This document shows positions 52,552 to 61,368 of a DNA stretch of 64,000 nucleotides, piece after piece. The stretch spans positions 1 through 64,000 of the forward strand of contig DBDA01000008.1 in assembly GCA_002293375.1 (NCBI GenBank). Reading direction: 5' to 3'. The notes below the pieces were generated by a model. The model saw only the letters and a program-made list of their open reading frames with translations, did not search any database and had not been told where the DNA came from. The stretch comes from Odoribacter sp. UBA944. GTDB lineage: Bacteria; Bacteroidota; Bacteroidia; Bacteroidales; Marinifilaceae. Position 1 is the stretch's first letter, and each line of letters opens with the position of its first letter. Position numbers and translations under genes: made by a program.

Positions 52552-53253
52552 CTACTCTCCGGCTATTTTTTTTAATTTTCCGATATCCAATAATTTGATC
52601 TTTCTTCCTTTGGATTCGACCAGCCCCTCGTTTTTGTATTCGGAGAGCAACCGGATGATGGTTTCGGTAGCGGTCCCGGCAAAATTCCCCAAATCTTCCC
52701 TGGAGATACTCAACCGGAGCGTTCCGTCACTCTCCATGCCAAAATCCGTCGCCAACATCAGCAAAATCTCCGCCAGCCGTTTTTTAACCGATCTCTGGGC
52801 GATGTTTCGGATAGAACGGTTAGACTCTCCCAGTTCCTTGCAGGCAATCTGCATCAATTCGTAAGCGAAAGCCGGGTTGTTGCGGATCAATTCCAGCACC
52901 ACATTTTCGGGCATAAAGCCCAGAGCGGCATCCGACAGCACCTCTACGGAGGTACACGCTTTCTCTTTCAGGATCACCGAACGGAAACCGAAAAAATCGC
53001 CCTCCTTCTCGAATTTGATGATCTGCTCTTTCCCTTCACGGCCGGTTTGAAATACCTTGACCGCTCCGCTGTAAATAAAATAGCACCCCTTCATGCGATC
53101 CCCTTCGGAATAAATCAGCGTCCCTTTTTTGTACAATTGAGGCGGTTCGTGGTCGGCTAAGTTTCTTAATTCCGGTTCCGATAACGTTTTAAAGGTTTGT
53201 TTGAGCTTGTCGCAGCATGCTTTGACATCCGGGAACGGGATCAGTTTGTCCAT
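52552..53253 (-). CDS. Crp/Fnr family transcriptional regulator
   Basis: A 233-residue regulator: cyclic-nucleotide-type effector fold (about 35-150, LIYSEGDRMKGCYFIYSGAVKVF) and a C-terminal winged helix with ISREDLGNFAGTATETIIRLL as the recognition helix. Cys12 and Cys13 lie near the N terminus, but there is no clear iron-sulfur Cys cluster as in Fnr. The effector is unknown. The start ATG 53253 is preceded by GGAGG eight bases upstream, a strong Shine-Dalgarno that is unusual in this window and selects this start over the longer frame. It follows dxs by 13 bases. Confidence 0.86.
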   Translation of the reverse strand: MDKLIPFPDVKACCDKLKQTFKTLSEPELRNLADHEPPQLYKKGTLIYSEGDRMKGCYFIYSGAVKVFQTGREGKEQIIKFEKEGDFFGFRSVILKEKACTSVEVLSDAALGFMPENVVLELIRNNPAFAYELMQIACKELGESNRSIRNIAQRSVKKRLAEILLMLATDFGMESDGTLRLSISREDLGNFAGTATETIIRLLSEYKNEGLVESKGRKIKLLDIGKLKKIAGE

Positions 53254-53258
53254 ATCGT

Positions 53259-53263
53259 ACCTC
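53259..53263 (-). promoter_or_regulatory. Shine-Dalgarno sequence of the crp gene
   Basis: On the minus strand this is part of AGGAGG just before the crp start codon. Few genes in the window have such a site, so it stands out and helps decide the start. Confidence 0.6.
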
Positions 53264-53266
53264 CTA

Positions 53267-55132
53267 TCACTCCAGCATTTCACGGATTTGTCCGGCGATG
53301 GCATCGGCGTCGTACCCACACTCCCGGTACAGTTGCGCCTGCGTTCCGTGTTCGACGAACCGGTCCGGAATTCCCAACCGCACGATTTCCGCCCGGTAGT
53401 TTTGCGCCGTCATAAATTCGGTTACAGCGCTACCCAGTCCCCCGATCACCGTTCCGTCTTCTACCGTGATGATCCTGGAGAATTTCCGGAAGATGGTGTG
53501 CAGCAACTCTTCGTCGATCGGTTTCAGAAACCGCATGTCGTACAGGGCCGCAGTGTTGGCAGGAAAACGGTCAATCGCCTCCTGTGCGAACAGCCCGACA
53601 GTTCCCAATGTAATGATCGCCACCTGCTCTCCTTCTGTGAGACACCTTCCTTTGCCGACAGGCAGTTCCCGGAACGGTTGTTTCCAGGCCGTCATGCTTC
53701 CCTTGCCCCGCGGATAGCGGATGGCAAAAGGCCCTTTGTCCGGCAACTGGGCAGTGTACATCAGGTTGCGCAACTCCTCCTCGTTCATAGGCGAAGCGAT
53801 GGTCATCTGCGGAATGCAGCGGAGATAAGCCAGGTCATAAGCGCCGTGGTGGGTCGCTCCGTCCGACCCGACCAATCCTCCCCGGTCAATACACAATACC
53901 ACGTTCAGGTGTTGCAGGGCGACGTCGTGAATGATCTGGTCATAGGCCCGCTGCAGAAAGGAGGAGTATATATTGCAAAAAGGCAGGTACCCCTGCGTCG
54001 CCAGACCGGCGGAGAAGGTCACGGCGTGCTGCTCTGCTATCCCCACGTCGAAGCAACGCTCCGGCAACTCTTTCATCATGATATTCAGGGAACAGCCGGT
54101 CGGCATGGCCGGCGTGATCCCGATGATTTTTAGGTTTTGCCGGGCCAATTCCAGCAGCGTATGCCCGAAAACATCCTGAAACCGGAGCGGAACATTTGCT
54201 TTCTCCTCCTGGAGCAGTTTGCCGGTTTTTTTATCGTACTTTCCCGGCGCATGCCAGGTGATCTGGTCGCTTTCCGCCTGTTTAAATCCTTTCCCTTTCA
54301 CCGTGATACAGTGCAGCAGTTTGGGGCCTTTTAGTTTTTTCAGTTTTCGCAACACCTCTACCAACCGGTTTACGTCGTGCCCGTCCACCGGCCCGAAATA
54401 GCGCAACCCGAACGCTTCGAAAAGATTGCTTTGTTTCAGCAACATAGATTTGATGCTGTTGTCGATCTTTTGAAAAAGATTCCTGATAGGGGTGATTTTG
54501 CCTAACGCCTTCCAGACATTTCCCTTGATCCGGTTATAGGTGTTGGAAGTGGACATTTTCAACAGATAGGCGTTCAATCCTCCGACGTTCGGGTCAATGG
54601 CCATGTTGTTATCGTTCAGGATCACCAACAGATTGCTTTTATAAGCGCCGGCATTATTCAACGCTTCAAAGGCCATCCCCCCTGTCATGGAACCGTCCCC
54701 GATAATCGCTACCGATTGGCGTTCGGAATCTCCTTCCAACTCTGCAGCGATCGCCATCCCCAGGGCTGCGGAGATAGAGGTGGAGGAGTGGCCGGTTCCG
54801 AAAGAATCATATTCGCTCTCCGACCTTCTCGGAAAACCGCTGATCCCTCCGTATTGCCGTTTGCCCCGGAACTGTTCTTTCCGGCCGGTCAGTATTTTGT
54901 GGGCATAGGATTGATGCCCGACGTCCCAGATCAACTGATCTTCCGGCGTGTCAAATACATAATGCAGAGCGACCGTCAGTTCAACTACTCCGAGGCTGGC
55001 CCCGAGGTGTCCCGGATTCTCCGCACAATCTTCAATGATCTTTTCCCGGATCTCCTTGCAAAGTTGTACAAGACTTGTTTCCGGAAGTTTTTTCAGGTCT
55101 GCAGGAGTATGAATAGAGTCAAGCAATTTCAT
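53267..55132 (-). CDS. dxs: 1-deoxy-D-xylulose-5-phosphate synthase
   Basis: A 621-residue thiamine-diphosphate enzyme making DXP from pyruvate and glyceraldehyde 3-phosphate, the first step of the MEP isoprenoid pathway. Visible elements are GHLGASLGVVELTVALHYVF, GTGHSSTSISAALGMA, the ThDP motif GDGSMTGGMAFEALNNAG...NDNNMAI, and the transketolase signature GIAEQHAVTFSAGLA with CIDRGGLVGSDGATHHGAYD. Length is normal. It lies between pyrH (18 bases upstream) and crp in one leftward run. Confidence 0.96.
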   Translation of the reverse strand: MKLLDSIHTPADLKKLPETSLVQLCKEIREKIIEDCAENPGHLGASLGVVELTVALHYVFDTPEDQLIWDVGHQSYAHKILTGRKEQFRGKRQYGGISGFPRRSESEYDSFGTGHSSTSISAALGMAIAAELEGDSERQSVAIIGDGSMTGGMAFEALNNAGAYKSNLLVILNDNNMAIDPNVGGLNAYLLKMSTSNTYNRIKGNVWKALGKITPIRNLFQKIDNSIKSMLLKQSNLFEAFGLRYFGPVDGHDVNRLVEVLRKLKKLKGPKLLHCITVKGKGFKQAESDQITWHAPGKYDKKTGKLLQEEKANVPLRFQDVFGHTLLELARQNLKIIGITPAMPTGCSLNIMMKELPERCFDVGIAEQHAVTFSAGLATQGYLPFCNIYSSFLQRAYDQIIHDVALQHLNVVLCIDRGGLVGSDGATHHGAYDLAYLRCIPQMTIASPMNEEELRNLMYTAQLPDKGPFAIRYPRGKGSMTAWKQPFRELPVGKGRCLTEGEQVAIITLGTVGLFAQEAIDRFPANTAALYDMRFLKPIDEELLHTIFRKFSRIITVEDGTVIGGLGSAVTEFMTAQNYRAEIVRLGIPDRFVEHGTQAQLYRECGYDADAIAGQIREMLE

Positions 55133-55150
55133 TATAGCGGTTTTCCCTTA

Positions 55151-55855
55151 TTAATAGACCACGGTCCCAATCTCTTCCCCGCTCATCAGTTTTTTCAGGT
55201 TTCCGGGTATATCCATATTGAATACGACGATCGGCAGCCGGTTCTCTTTGCACATCGTTGTCGCAGTCAGATCCATCACTTTTAACCCTTTGTCGTATAT
55301 CTCGTCGTATGTGATCCGGTCATATTTCACCGCTGCCGGATCTTTTTCCGGATCAGCCGTATAGATGCCGTCCACCCGCGTCCCTTTCAGCATAGCGTCC
55401 GCCTCTATCTCGATGGCCCGGAGGCTGCTGCCGGTATCGGTCGTAAAGTACGGATTCCCCGTACCGGCGCTGAAAATGGTCACGATACCCTGTTCCAAAT
55501 ACTCCACCGCTTTGGCTTTGGAGTAAAACTCCCCGACCGGTTCCATGCGGATGGCTGTCAACACCCTGTTCCGGCACCCTTCGTTGTCCAATGCGGAACT
55601 CAAAGCCAAGGCATTGATCACGGTCGCCAACATCCCCATGCTGTCTCCCTTGACCCGGTCGAACCCTTTGGTCGTACCGCTCAGGCCTCTGAAAATATTG
55701 CCTCCGCCAATCACAATGCCGATCTGGATTCCCATCTCCGCTACTTCCCGGATCTGGCGGGCGTAACTCTCCACTGCTGGTACGTCGATGCCGTACTTTT
55801 GGTTACCTGCCAAAGATTCGCCGCTTAATTTTAATAGAATACGTTTATATTGCAT
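55151..55855 (-). CDS. pyrH: Uridylate kinase
   Basis: A 234-residue UMP kinase converting UMP to UDP with ATP in pyrimidine synthesis. KRILLKLSGESLAG opens the protein with the phosphate-binding loop; GIVIGGGNIFRG and GTGNPYFTTDTGSSLRAIEIEAD are family motifs, and DGIYTADPEKDP is the UMP region. It is part of the amino-acid kinase fold. Its promoter lies at 55896-55903, and dxs follows. Confidence 0.96.
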   Translation of the reverse strand: MQYKRILLKLSGESLAGNQKYGIDVPAVESYARQIREVAEMGIQIGIVIGGGNIFRGLSGTTKGFDRVKGDSMGMLATVINALALSSALDNEGCRNRVLTAIRMEPVGEFYSKAKAVEYLEQGIVTIFSAGTGNPYFTTDTGSSLRAIEIEADAMLKGTRVDGIYTADPEKDPAAVKYDRITYDEIYDKGLKVMDLTATTMCKENRLPIVVFNMDIPGNLKKLMSGEEIGTVVY

Positions 55856-55895
55856 ATCTTTACGTGTTTTTTTCCGTGTGTCACGACAAACAAAG

Positions 55896-55903
55896 CAAAG
55901 CTA
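55896..55903 (-). promoter_or_regulatory. -7 box of the pyrH promoter
   Basis: The minus strand reads TAGCTTTG, a perfect TAnnTTTG, 41 bases before the pyrH start. A TTG (minus strand, 55925-55927) lies 21 bases further upstream, a plausible -33 element. Confidence 0.65.
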
Positions 55904-55963
55904 ACGATTTTTGCGGTACAAATACAACGAATCGCAGAAAATAAAATCGATGACAACTGAGAC

Positions 55964-56698
55964 ATGAATCAGACGGCCGACTATTTTTTGACAATTATTG
56001 TACCGGTTTACAACGAAGCTGGGAACATTCGTCGGGCAGAAACGGAGTTAGGAGTTTTTCTCCAAACAGCCCGGCAGCCGTCGTGTGTACTCTTTGTAGA
56101 CGATGGTTCTGCAGACGGGAGCGGGGAGTTGATTCGGGAGGTATGCGCCCGGCAGCCGCACTTTTACTACATCGTTTTCGCCGAAAACGGAGGCTTGAGC
56201 GCCGCTATCAAAGCAGGCATAGACTATTCTTGCTCAGAATATGTGGGGTATATCGACGCCGATCTGCAGACATCGCCCGACGATTTCCGGCTCTTGTTGG
56301 AACACATTGAGGAGTACGAAATGGTCACCGGTATCCGGAGCGCCCGCAAAGACGGATTCGTCAAAAAACTCTCATCCAGGATCGCGAACGGATTCCGGCG
56401 GGCGATGACGGGCGACGGGATCGAAGACACAGGATGTCCCCTGAAGATCATCCGGAGCGATTACGCCAAACGGATCCCCTTTTTCACCGGAATGCACCGC
56501 TTTCTGCCGGCTTTGGTACAGTTGCAGCACGGCCGGGTGAAACAGGTTCCAGTCCGGCATTTTCCCCGGGTTTCCGGCCAATCGAAATACCACTTGTGGA
56601 ACCGTCTGGCCGGTCCCTTTATAGATTGTTTGGCCTACCGGTGGATGAAAAAGAGGTACATCCGTTACCGGATCGCAGAGAGTAATCTAACCGATTGA
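55964..56698 (+). CDS. Glycosyltransferase family 2 (dolichyl/undecaprenyl-phosphate type)
   Basis: A 244-residue GT2 enzyme. TIIVPVYNEAGNIRR is the N-terminal nucleotide-binding start, FVDDGSADGSGELIREVC the first DDG motif, and YIDADLQTSPDDF the DxD-like metal site. Like DPM1-type enzymes it has no transmembrane tail and ends in a basic segment (RWMKKRYIRYRIAES). It likely transfers a sugar from a nucleotide donor to a lipid carrier. The LAB_N membrane protein follows after two bases, an arrangement resembling lipid A or undecaprenyl-sugar modification modules. Confidence 0.84.
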   Translation: MNQTADYFLTIIVPVYNEAGNIRRAETELGVFLQTARQPSCVLFVDDGSADGSGELIREVCARQPHFYYIVFAENGGLSAAIKAGIDYSCSEYVGYIDADLQTSPDDFRLLLEHIEEYEMVTGIRSARKDGFVKKLSSRIANGFRRAMTGDGIEDTGCPLKIIRSDYAKRIPFFTGMHRFLPALVQLQHGRVKQVPVRHFPRVSGQSKYHLWNRLAGPFIDCLAYRWMKKRYIRYRIAESNLTD

Positions 56699-56700
56699 CA

Positions 56701-57318
56701 ATGGGCGTTTATATCATCGGATTTCTGGCCCAGCTCTTTTTTTCCACCCGGGTTTTGTTCCAATGGATCATTTCGGAGCGGCATAGACAGGTGATGTCCC
56801 CCTCCATCTATTGGCTCCTCAGTCTGGCCGGTTCGTATCTGCTTTTTCTATACGGTTGGCTGCGGGGGGACTTTGCTATCCTGTTCGGACAACTGATCGC
56901 CTATTACATCTATATCTGGAATCTGAACCAAAAGAGCGATTGGCAAAAAATCCCCCTTCCGCTCCGTTGGCTGCTGCTGCTGACCCCGTTGGCTGTTATC
57001 CTCTATTCCGTCAGTGAAGCCGTTGCTTTCGCGGCCCGTTTTTTCAATACTGATGTCATTCCGTTTTGGCTGATCCTCTTCGGATCCCTGGGACAGATCC
57101 TCTTCACCATGCGGTTTGTGTACCAATGGTACTATTCCCGCAAAAAACGTGAATCTGTATTGCCGTTAGGATTCTGGCTCGTCAGCCTCCTGGGTTCGTG
57201 CACCATTGTGGCCTATGCGCTATACCGGCGGGATCCGGTGCTGATTGTCGGACAATCTTTTGGAGTGGCTGCCTATTGCCGGAATATCTACTTGCTGTGC
57301 CGTTCCCCTCATTCATAA
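56701..57318 (+). CDS. Duplicated LAB_N (lipid-A-disaccharide synthase N-terminal-like) membrane protein
   Basis: A 205-residue integral membrane protein with two LAB_N units, about 3-78 and 128-200: FLAQLFFSTRVLFQWIISER and LGQILFTMRFVYQWYYSRK begin each, with SPSIYWLLSLAGSYLLFLYG and LPLGFWLVSLLGSCTIVAYA following. LAB_N domains are usually found at the start of LpxB or alone beside glycosyltransferases. It follows the GT2 gene by two bases (ATG 56701). It probably works with that enzyme in moving or modifying lipid-linked sugars. Confidence 0.82.
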   Translation: MGVYIIGFLAQLFFSTRVLFQWIISERHRQVMSPSIYWLLSLAGSYLLFLYGWLRGDFAILFGQLIAYYIYIWNLNQKSDWQKIPLPLRWLLLLTPLAVILYSVSEAVAFAARFFNTDVIPFWLILFGSLGQILFTMRFVYQWYYSRKKRESVLPLGFWLVSLLGSCTIVAYALYRRDPVLIVGQSFGVAAYCRNIYLLCRSPHS

Positions 57319-57322
57319 CCCC

Positions 57323-58444
57323 ATGAGTTTGTACGTTCACATCCCCTTTTGCAGAAGCAAATGCCATTACTGCGGATTTTACTCATTGGCTTCTTCCGCC
57401 CGGAAAGAGGCCTTTCTGCATGCGCTGGAAAAGGAGATGGAGCTGCGTACAGCCTACTTGGGGCAAACCGTCCCGAAAACACTCTATATAGGAGGAGGAA
57501 CCCCCTCTTTTCTGTCGGCGCCGGAGTTGGAGCGGATCGTTGCCGGCCTGCACCGGCACTACCCGCTTCCGGCGGGGGCCGAATCTACGTTGGAGGCCAA
57601 TCCCGAAGACCTGACACCGGCGAATCTTCGCGCCTGGAACGCATGCGGGTTTAACCGTTTAAGTATCGGTATTCAAACACTTGACGATGCTGTATTGAAA
57701 CGGGTCGGCCGGTCGCATTCCGCTGCGCAAGCGCTCATCGGGCTTGAACGGGTGGCTGCGGCAGGTTATGAAAATGTAAGCGTTGATCTGATGCTGGGGC
57801 TGCCGGGCAGTACTCCCGCACAAACCTTGGCAGATCTGGAACTGCTTAGTCATTTCCCTTTGTCCCACATCTCGGTCTATATGTTGGGTGTTGACCCCGG
57901 CTCTGTTTTCGAGAGACAACAGGCGGCGGGGAAACTCACCCTGCCGGCGGAACAGGAGACCGTTTCCCTCTTTCTCACCGTATCGGAACAGTTAAAACAA
58001 CAGGGCTTTGAGCATTACGAGATCTCAAATTTCGCCCGTCACCGAGCCTATTCCCGACACAACTCCCGCTATTGGCAACAGAAGCCCTATTTGGGACTGG
58101 GGCCCTCCGCCCACTCGTACGACGGCACTTCCCGGCAGTGGAATATTTCCCGCATAGAAACCTATATAGCCAGTTTAGATAAAGGTATTTTGCCTTTTGA
58201 GCGTGAGGAATTAACACTTTCCGATAAATACAACGAATATGTGATGACCTCTTTGCGGACAATGTGGGGGGCAGAATGGGATCTATTGCGCAAACCTCCC
58301 GGCCCTGCGGCTTCCGACCCGGAGAAACAATTGATGTCATACATTGAAAACGGCTGGGCGAGAATGGAAGCGGGGCGCTTTATCCTGACCGAGACAGGCT
58401 GGCTGTTCTCCGACCGGATTTTCAGCGAACTCTTTGTCGTCTGA
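57323..58444 (+). CDS. hemW: Radical SAM haem chaperone HemW
   Basis: A 373-residue radical SAM protein homologous to coproporphyrinogen III oxidase HemN but thought to act as a haem chaperone. The cluster Cys residues are Cys10, Cys14 and Cys17 in FCRSKCHYCGFYS. GGGTPSFL, NPEDLT, RLSIGIQTLDD and YEISNFAR are family motifs, and the HNSRYW and GLGPSAHSYDG segments occur late. I start at ATG 57323 because MSLYVHIPFC is the family start. It is four bases after the LAB_N gene, so it is probably co-transcribed. Confidence 0.93.
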   Translation: MSLYVHIPFCRSKCHYCGFYSLASSARKEAFLHALEKEMELRTAYLGQTVPKTLYIGGGTPSFLSAPELERIVAGLHRHYPLPAGAESTLEANPEDLTPANLRAWNACGFNRLSIGIQTLDDAVLKRVGRSHSAAQALIGLERVAAAGYENVSVDLMLGLPGSTPAQTLADLELLSHFPLSHISVYMLGVDPGSVFERQQAAGKLTLPAEQETVSLFLTVSEQLKQQGFEHYEISNFARHRAYSRHNSRYWQQKPYLGLGPSAHSYDGTSRQWNISRIETYIASLDKGILPFEREELTLSDKYNEYVMTSLRTMWGAEWDLLRKPPGPAASDPEKQLMSYIENGWARMEAGRFILTETGWLFSDRIFSELFVV

Positions 58445-58729
58445 CAACTGTGATTTTGGTATATCACTTCCGTATGTGAAAAGTACGAATATATATATTC
58501 TTTTTGCGGTATTCGGTAAAATTATTCGTATCTTTGGAGTGTTGAATCTGTTTTTATTCTGAAAAAGAGGATGGTGATTTTATGTGAGAGGGTTTCTTTT
58601 TACAGGAAAGTTCCTTATTGTTGTAGATGGAGATCAACAACAAATCCATATTGAAACCCGCGAGCAGACAAACGTCAGAGGACATGATCATGCAAAGGGT
58701 TCCATGTGGCTTTCCTGAAAATATAACGC
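58445..58729. other. Intergenic region upstream of hicA
   Basis: A 285-base stretch containing a TAnnTTTG box at 58529-58536 and a TTGTTG...CAACAA inverted repeat (58618-58623 and 58635-58640, 11-base spacer), a possible HicB operator. A 61-codon frame at 58627-58812 overlaps hicA in another frame and has no supporting features. Confidence 0.4.
58529..58536 (+). promoter_or_regulatory. -7 box upstream of hicAB
   Basis: TATCTTTG is a perfect TAnnTTTG, but 194 bases before hicA, giving an unusually long leader for a toxin-antitoxin transcript. Confidence 0.4.
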
Positions 58730-58915
58730 ATGAAATCATCAGAACTGCACAGAATGCTAAAACGACATGGCTGGGTTGCCGTACGCCAAAATGGAAGCCA
58801 TGTACTGTATGAAAAAGAGAACAAATTGCTGACTGTTCCTTATCACGGAGCAAAAGAGATCCCAACAGGGACTGCTGTTCGAATCCTGAGGGATGCAGGA
58901 TTGATCAAACGTTGA
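58730..58915 (+). CDS. hicA: HicA-type mRNA interferase toxin
   Basis: A 61-residue toxin of the HicA family. MKSSELHRMLKRHGWVAVRQ is the first helix region, and NGSHVLYEKENKLLTVPYHG contains the catalytic His of the GSH motif. The end EIPTGTAVRILRDAGL is also typical. HicA cleaves mRNA as a double-stranded-RNA-binding-like fold ribonuclease and is neutralised by HicB, whose gene follows after 32 bases. Length is normal. Confidence 0.9.
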   Translation: MKSSELHRMLKRHGWVAVRQNGSHVLYEKENKLLTVPYHGAKEIPTGTAVRILRDAGLIKR

Positions 58916-58947
58916 TTCTTGTTAAAAAATAGTAAAAACAGGTAGTT

Positions 58948-59346
58948 ATGAAGAAAGTCACCGCAATTTTGGAAAAAGGAAAAGATGGGTATGGGGTTAG
59001 TTTTGCAGAATTTGCCAATGTATATAGTTTCGGTGAGACACTCGAACAGGCAAAACAGAATGCAGTCGAAGTATTGGAAACTTTTATCGGATACGCAGCC
59101 CAACTTGGAAAACCGGTGCCCTCAGCCTTGCGAGGGGAGTATGAGTTGAAATTTGAGTTTGATGTTTCAACCTTATTGGAGTTTGCCGAGCGGACGGTGA
59201 CATTACAGGCACTGGCGCGAGCGTCTAAAATCAATCCCGGGCAATTAAGTCATTACAAAAAAGGGGTGAAGCCCAGGCCTGCGCAACGTCAAAAAATTGT
59301 GGATGGCCTACACCGCATTGGACAGGAGTTGTTGTCTGTTTCGTAG
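58948..59346 (+). CDS. hicB: HicB-type antitoxin with DNA-binding domain
   Basis: A 132-residue antitoxin. The N-terminal HicB domain (1-60) reads GKDGYGVSFAEFANVYSFGETLEQAKQNA, an RNase H-like degraded fold that blocks HicA. The C-terminal region (about 85-130) has a Cro/C1-type helix-turn-helix, TLQALARASKINPGQLSHYKKG, which would bind the operon's own promoter. The order toxin first, antitoxin second is the standard HicAB order. Confidence 0.9.
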   Translation: MKKVTAILEKGKDGYGVSFAEFANVYSFGETLEQAKQNAVEVLETFIGYAAQLGKPVPSALRGEYELKFEFDVSTLLEFAERTVTLQALARASKINPGQLSHYKKGVKPRPAQRQKIVDGLHRIGQELLSVS

Positions 59347-59765
59347 TCAAAATACAAAAAAACACCCTCCTCTCTTCTGAAAATCCCCCCAATCCCGTAT
59401 ATTGCATCCCAGACCGGCATCCCGGAAAAACCGCAAAGAAATTTAAACAGATGCTACCCCCTACACCCATAGAACCCAATACGCCGCCCTCCTTTCAGAT
59501 AAAAATCCCCGGCCGCGTATCCTCTCCTTTCGGAGACAAAAAATCCCTTCTCCCAACATCTTTCACAGAAGTATAACAGCTATACATCCGGTTTACGGCC
59601 GGTATACACCCGGTCTTCAGCCCTCGTTAGACAGGAATAATAAAGAATGCGCAAACTATACCGGAGGAAAACAACACTACAACCGGCTCCGGAAAAATGT
59701 AGAAAAATACCTGCATTTGCCTTGTGATTCCTTCCGTAAAAAGAGCGACGCTCGCTGAAAAAATG
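59347..59765. other. G-poor intergenic region without a gene
   Basis: About 420 bases before asnS, pyrimidine-rich and conspicuously poor in G on the plus strand up to about 59570. It holds one diverged copy of the dispersed repeat (59442-59455). Frames on both strands are short and lack protein-like composition. It may be a decayed gene or an untranslated element. Confidence 0.4.
59442..59455 (+). repeat. Dispersed repeat, diverged copy D
   Basis: TTTAAACAGATGCT differs from TTTAAACAGACTCT at two positions. It is preceded by CCGCAAAGAAA; the minus strand of the C pair has CCGCAAAGAA upstream of its copy too. Confidence 0.5.
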
Positions 59766-59773
59766 TAACTTTG
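59766..59773 (+). promoter_or_regulatory. Distal asnS promoter -7 box
   Basis: TAACTTTG is a perfect TAnnTTTG. The sequence to 59801 aligns with the dus promoter and leader: TAACTTTGTAC, TGAGAA, AAACAG and CT in the same order. Confidence 0.5.
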
Positions 59774-59787
59774 TACTCAGCTGAGAA

Positions 59788-59801
59788 CTTAAACAGACGC
59801 T
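59788..59801 (+). repeat. Dispersed repeat, diverged copy E
   Basis: CTTAAACAGACGCT differs from the consensus TTTAAACAGACTCT at two positions. It lies directly after the distal asnS promoter box. Confidence 0.5.
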
Positions 59802-59821
59802 AAAACTCGGAATGTAAATTA

Positions 59822-59852
59822 TTGCCGGTTTTCGCATTATTCGCTATTTTTG
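59822..59852 (+). promoter_or_regulatory. Proximal asnS promoter
   Basis: TTG at 59822-59824 and TATTTTTG at 59845-59852 are separated by 20 bases, an ideal -33/-7 pair. The predicted start near 59859 makes the GTG at 59854 impossible as a start and supports ATG 59926. Confidence 0.7.
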
Positions 59853-59925
59853 TGTGTTATTTTATGCGATGCCGGTACGTGGCCGGCGGAAAAGCGAATC
59901 GTTGTTAATAGAAAAGAATTATAAG

Positions 59926-61368
59926 ATGAAAACAGGTAAAACTTCAGTGAAAGTGTTGTTGGCTGGAAATGTTGACCGGGAGGTGGAGATCTCCGGCTGG
60001 GTCAGGACCAAGCGGGGAAACAAACAGGTAAACTTTATCGCCCTGAACGACGGTTCTACGATTCACAGCATTCAGGTGGTAGCGGACATGGCGCTTTTTC
60101 CGGAAGAGTTGATGAGGCGGGTGACGACGGGAGCTGCTGTGCGGGTGAAAGGACTGTTGACGGCAAGCGCCGGAAGCGGGCAGACATGTGAGATACAAGC
60201 CCGGGAGTTGGAGGTATTGGGCGAATCCGATCCGGAAAAATTCCCGATCCAACCGAAAAAACACTCCTTGGAATTTCTGCGAGAGGTAGCGCACCTTCGT
60301 TTCCGCACCAACATCTTCGGCGCTGTATTCCGCATTCGCCATGCGATGGCCTTTGCCATACACCAATATTTCAACGAACACGGCTTTTTCTACCTGCATA
60401 CGCCCCTGATCACCGCTTCGGATTGCGAGGGCGCCGGCGAGATGTTCCGGGTAACTACCTTAGACCCGCAAAATCCTCCGTTGGATGAGAACGGGGCGGT
60501 AGACTACAAGCAGGATTTCTTTGGTAAAGCAACCAGCCTGACGGTCAGCGGCCAGTTAGAAGGGGAATTGGGGGCTATGGCCTTGGGGAAAATTTACACG
60601 TTCGGGCCTACGTTCCGGGCGGAAAACTCCAATACTACCCGGCACCTGTCGGAATTTTGGATGATCGAGCCGGAGATGGCCTTTTACGACCTGAAAGACA
60701 ACATGGACCTGGCGGAAGATTTCCTTAAATACCTGATCCGCTACGCACTGGAGCATTGCATGGACGACCTGAAGTTCCTGAGCGCCCGTTTACAGGAAGA
60801 GGAGAAGGACAAGAAAGAGGAGGAGCGCTCTATGGAATTGATCGAGAAACTTAACTTTGTACTCTCCAATCCCTTTGAACGGCTGACTTACACGGAAGCG
60901 GTGGAGATATTGAAAAACAGCAAACCCAACAAAAACAACAAATTCCAGTACCCGGTAACAGGCTGGGGGGTAGACCTGCAGAGCGAACACGAGCGCTATC
61001 TGGTGGAAAAACATTTCAAACGCCCGGTAATCCTGACGGGGTATCCCAAAGAGATCAAAGCGTTCTACATGAAGCAGAACCCCGACGGGAAAACAGTGGC
61101 TGCCATGGATATTCTCTTCCCGCAGATCGGAGAGATCGTCGGCGGTTCCCAGCGGGAAGAGGAGTACGATAAATTGGTGGCCCGGATGAAAGAGATGGAC
61201 GTTCCGGTGGGAGGAATGTCCTGGTATCTGGACACCCGGCGTTTCGGATCTGCCGTGCACAGCGGCTTCGGCTTGGGCTTTGAGCGACTGTTGCTTTTTG
61301 TGACGGGCATGGGCAACATCCGGGATGTGATCCCCTTTCCGCGAACCCCTAAAAACGCGGAGTTTTAA
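59926..61368 (+). CDS. asnS: Asparaginyl-tRNA synthetase
   Basis: A 480-residue class IIb synthetase charging tRNA-Asn. The N-terminal OB-fold (about 15-105) begins [24 protein letters not shown]; motif 2 is [22 protein letters not shown]; motif 3 is [10 protein letters not shown], with GFG before it. Start at ATG 59926 ([14 protein letters not shown]). Its stop falls inside a TTTAAACAGACTCT copy, and rpoN follows 30 bases later. Confidence 0.95.
   Translation: MKTGKTSVKVLLAGNVDREVEISGWVRTKRGNKQVNFIALNDGSTIHSIQVVADMALFPEELMRRVTTGAAVRVKGLLTASAGSGQTCEIQARELEVLGESDPEKFPIQPKKHSLEFLREVAHLRFRTNIFGAVFRIRHAMAFAIHQYFNEHGFFYLHTPLITASDCEGAGEMFRVTTLDPQNPPLDENGAVDYKQDFFGKATSLTVSGQLEGELGAMALGKIYTFGPTFRAENSNTTRHLSEFWMIEPEMAFYDLKDNMDLAEDFLKYLIRYALEHCMDDLKFLSARLQEEEKDKKEEERSMELIEKLNFVLSNPFERLTYTEAVEILKNSKPNKNNKFQYPVTGWGVDLQSEHERYLVEKHFKRPVILTGYPKEIKAFYMKQNPDGKTVAAMDILFPQIGEIVGGSQREEEYDKLVARMKEMDVPVGGMSWYLDTRRFGSAVHSGFGLGFERLLLFVTGMGNIRDVIPFPRTPKNAEF

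Noticed and set aside
53201..54133. 310-codon plus-strand frame opposite dxs
   Set aside because: Antisense shadow of dxs with no family features.
58627..58812. 61-codon frame overlapping the start of hicA
   Set aside because: Different frame from hicA, no recognisable content, and hicA is a much better candidate.
59580..59837. 85-codon minus-strand frame in the gap before asnS
   Set aside because: No signal, domain or good start context; it runs across the asnS promoter region.
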